A stretch of DNA of 6,963 bases from assembly GCA_964436865.1 (NCBI GenBank), contig CAYTFK010000353.1, forward strand, positions 1 to 6,963. Direction: 5' to 3'. Source of the DNA: JAXGPP01 sp964436865. Lineage in GTDB: Bacteria > Planctomycetota > Planctomycetia > Pirellulales > Thermoguttaceae. The notes beneath the pieces were generated by a model. That model searched no databases. It was not told the origin of the DNA and was given only the letters and a program-made list of their open reading frames with translations. The translations under genes and the position numbers were made by a program. Positions 5,109 to 6,963 of the stretch are shown here, in pieces; the stretch's first letter is position 1, and each line of letters opens with the position of its first letter.

Positions 5109-6963
5109 ATGAAAGCAGCACGAACATTGAGACTCATCCTCACACTTCTCAGCATCCTGCTCCTCGGCTTGCCGGTCACGTCTCGCGCAGCCTCAGCCCC
5201 CGCCGAAGCAAAGGAATTCCAATCCTTGGACGGTCCGTGGCAAATCGTCTTTGACCCGGCGAATGAAGGCGGCGCGAAGCAATGGGTTCGCGAGGAGAAC
5301 TTCCCGCGAGAGCAGGGGAGGGAGATCGCTGTGCCCGGTTGTTGGGAACTCCTCGAAAAGGACTACGAAGGGGTTGCCTTTTACCGTCGCACGTTCACGG
5401 TGCCGAAGGACTGGCAAGGGAAGGTCGTCCGCCTGCAATTCGACGCGGTGAACTTCCGGGCGGAAGTCTGGCTGAACGACACGGCCGTGGGCTTTCACGA
5501 GGGCGGGTTCACGCCGTTCGAGTTCCGCGTAGACGATCTGCTGAAATTCGACGGGGAGAACACGCTCATCGTCCGCGTGGTCGGTCCGATTCTGCTCGAG
5601 GACAAGCGGGTGGACGGCATGGGCCCGATGGAGACGCCGCAGTGGCGCGGCGCAATCACGGGCGGCATCTGGCAGCCGGCGAGGCTGATTGCGACCGGCG
5701 ATGTCTACGTAAAAGACGTTTTCATCGAGACCAGACTCTCTGACAACACCGCGACGTTCCACACCGAGCTTGAACACGGAGGAGAGAAGACTGTTCCCGG
5801 CCGGGTTGAGATCGCGATTCGCTCCGGCGAACAAACTGTCGCGCACACCAGCCAGACGTTGTCACTGAAACCCGGCACCACCCGTCAAAACTGGACGCTA
5901 AGAATTCCGCATGCGGAGTACTGGTCGCCGGACAATCCGCACCTGTACCGCGCCGAGGTAAGCGTGACGTGCGGCAGCTCGCCCTCCGACCAGTGGAGCA
6001 CGCGGTTCGGGATGCGTGAGTTCACGGTTCGTGACAAGAAGTTCCATCTGAATGGGAAGCCCCTGTATCTGAAAGCCACCTTCTTTGAGGGGCTATACCC
6101 GGTGAAGCTGGCGTATCCCGACAGCCGCGAGATGGCGGTTCGTGAAATTCAGTTGGCCAAGGAGGCCGGATTCAACATGATCCGCCCGTGGCGCAAACCG
6201 CCGCCGCCGATGTGGCTTGATCTGGCCGACGAAATGGGCGTTTTGACGGTCGGTTCTTTGGCGATCGAATGCATGGATCTGCCGGCAGAGTCGGCGAGTC
6301 TGCCTGGCTGGGTTGCGAACGAGGTTCGCGAGAGCATCCGGCGCGACCGGAACCGCACCTGTGTGGTGCAGTGGGAGCTGTTCAACGAGTTGAAACGTCC
6401 CGTATTGAAGCGGTTGCTGCACCCGATGTCGATGCTCGCGCGTCAGCTCGACCCGACGCGATTGATCCTCGACGAATCGGGGGGCTGGGCGCAAGGCGCG
6501 AACCTCTATCTGCCCTACGAGTCGGAGCCGACCAAGTTCAACGATATCCACGATTACCCGGGCCCGCAGATCAACGATGAGGTTTACACCAAGCTCCTGC
6601 TGACCGGCACCAAGACCCATGAAGAGATGCGGGCCATGGGGCTGGGCGGCCGATTGCCCGGCAGGAATGTGGTGCCGGGGCTGATGACCTTCTTCTCCGA
6701 ACTGGGTTACGGCAGCCTGCCGGACCTGGTGGATAACAATCGGCGTTTCGCCCAGGCCGGCAATCCCATCGCGCCGCCCACGATTTACCATCGCCGCCTT
6801 GCCGATGAACAACGCCAAGCCTTGAAGGAGAGCGGCTTCGACGGAGTCTATCCCGACCTCCAGAGCTTCTGCCTCGACCAGCAGCAAATCCACGGCGCCG
6901 CGAACAAGCGCATGATCGAGGCCGTACGGTGCAACCCCAACGTGGCCGGCTACTGTATTCACG
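5109..6963 (+). CDS. Secreted GH2-family glycoside hydrolase (3' end beyond the window)
   Basis: 618 full codons are present without a stop and the frame runs off the window. GH2 enzymes (beta-galactosidase, beta-glucuronidase and beta-mannosidase types) are retaining exo-glycosidases. Residues 1-28 form a signal peptide. About 38-197 is the GH2 sugar-binding jelly-roll domain (LDGPWQIVFDP, FYRRTFTVP, EVWLNDTAVGFHEGGFTPFE, GAITGGIWQPARL). About 200-308 is the Ig-like domain, with YWSPDNPHLYRAEV. At 299-322 comes the usual linker with LNGKPLYLKA leading into the TIM barrel. The predicted acid/base is E427 in VVQWELFNE (the usual N-E pair), and the predicted nucleophile is E531 in FFSELGYG. The ATG at 5109 starts right at the signal peptide, but its Shine-Dalgarno sequence is weak. 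Translation may therefore depend on upstream genes, and transcription on the promoter at 4607-4636. The substrate cannot be named from sequence alone. A nearby sulfatase remnant points to sulfated or complex polysaccharides (inference). Confidence 0.93.
   Translation, partial: MKAARTLRLILTLLSILLLGLPVTSRAASAPAEAKEFQSLDGPWQIVFDPANEGGAKQWVREENFPREQGREIAVPGCWELLEKDYEGVAFYRRTFTVPKDWQGKVVRLQFDAVNFRAEVWLNDTAVGFHEGGFTPFEFRVDDLLKFDGENTLIVRVVGPILLEDKRVDGMGPMETPQWRGAITGGIWQPARLIATGDVYVKDVFIETRLSDNTATFHTELEHGGEKTVPGRVEIAIRSGEQTVAHTSQTLSLKPGTTRQNWTLRIPHAEYWSPDNPHLYRAEVSVTCGSSPSDQWSTRFGMREFTVRDKKFHLNGKPLYLKATFFEGLYPVKLAYPDSREMAVREIQLAKEAGFNMIRPWRKPPPPMWLDLADEMGVLTVGSLAIECMDLPAESASLPGWVANEVRESIRRDRNRTCVVQWELFNELKRPVLKRLLHPMSMLARQLDPTRLILDESGGWAQGANLYLPYESEPTKFNDIHDYPGPQINDEVYTKLLLTGTKTHEEMRAMGLGGRLPGRNVVPGLMTFFSELGYGSLPDLVDNNRRFAQAGNPIAPPTIYHRRLADEQRQALKESGFDGVYPDLQSFCLDQQQIHGAANKRMIEAVRCNPNVAGYCIH

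Noticed and set aside
6093..6962. Antisense open frame of 289 codons opposite the GH2 gene
   Set aside because: It lies across the GH2 TIM barrel with its two catalytic glutamates, and its translation shows no recognisable family.

Overview
GC-rich bacterial DNA with all genes on the + strand. It falls into two blocks separated by a 320-base gap. The gene content suggests a member of the Planctomycetes/Verrucomicrobia (PVC) group: secreted sulfatase, secreted GH2 glycosidase, a hydrolase tail with an EF-hand-like loop, and two small membrane proteins of types I associate with these phyla. That placement is inference from gene content and recalled homologs, not from a marker gene.

Block 1 (about 33-4379) is a tightly packed four-gene unit. 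It opens with ovoA (181-2295), a full-length three-domain ovothiol synthase: DinB-like iron-binding domain, FGE-sulfatase-like domain and SAM methyltransferase. It makes the sulfoxide conjugate of cysteine and histidine and should N-methylate the mercaptohistidine product. After 114 bases comes an ADP-ribosylglycohydrolase-fold protein (2410-3501) whose metal-binding motifs differ from the canonical ones. Its stop overlaps, by ATGA, the start of a four-helix membrane protein (3498-3938). Nine bases later follows a second, histidine-containing four-helix membrane protein (3948-4379). The sulfoxide lyase OvoB, which normally completes ovothiol synthesis, is not in the window. The packing suggests that the three downstream genes work with ovothiol or with a shared redox or stress process, but their roles are unknown.

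Block 2 (about 4607-6963) concerns secreted polysaccharide degradation. A good sigma70-type promoter and a clear ribosome binding site precede a sulfatase gene that survives only as its first 93 codons: signal peptide, Asp-Asp metal ligands and the C-x-P-S-R formylglycine site. At about 4971 it runs, out of frame, into the last codons of a gene ending in an EF-hand-like loop. This looks like a deletion scar. Seventeen bases later starts a secreted GH2-family glycoside hydrolase (5109 to beyond the window end). It has both expected catalytic glutamates and is open to the last base.

The most interesting points are the ovoA / ADP-ribosylglycohydrolase / membrane protein / membrane protein unit, and the deletion scar that leaves a sulfatase promoter facing the GH2 gene.
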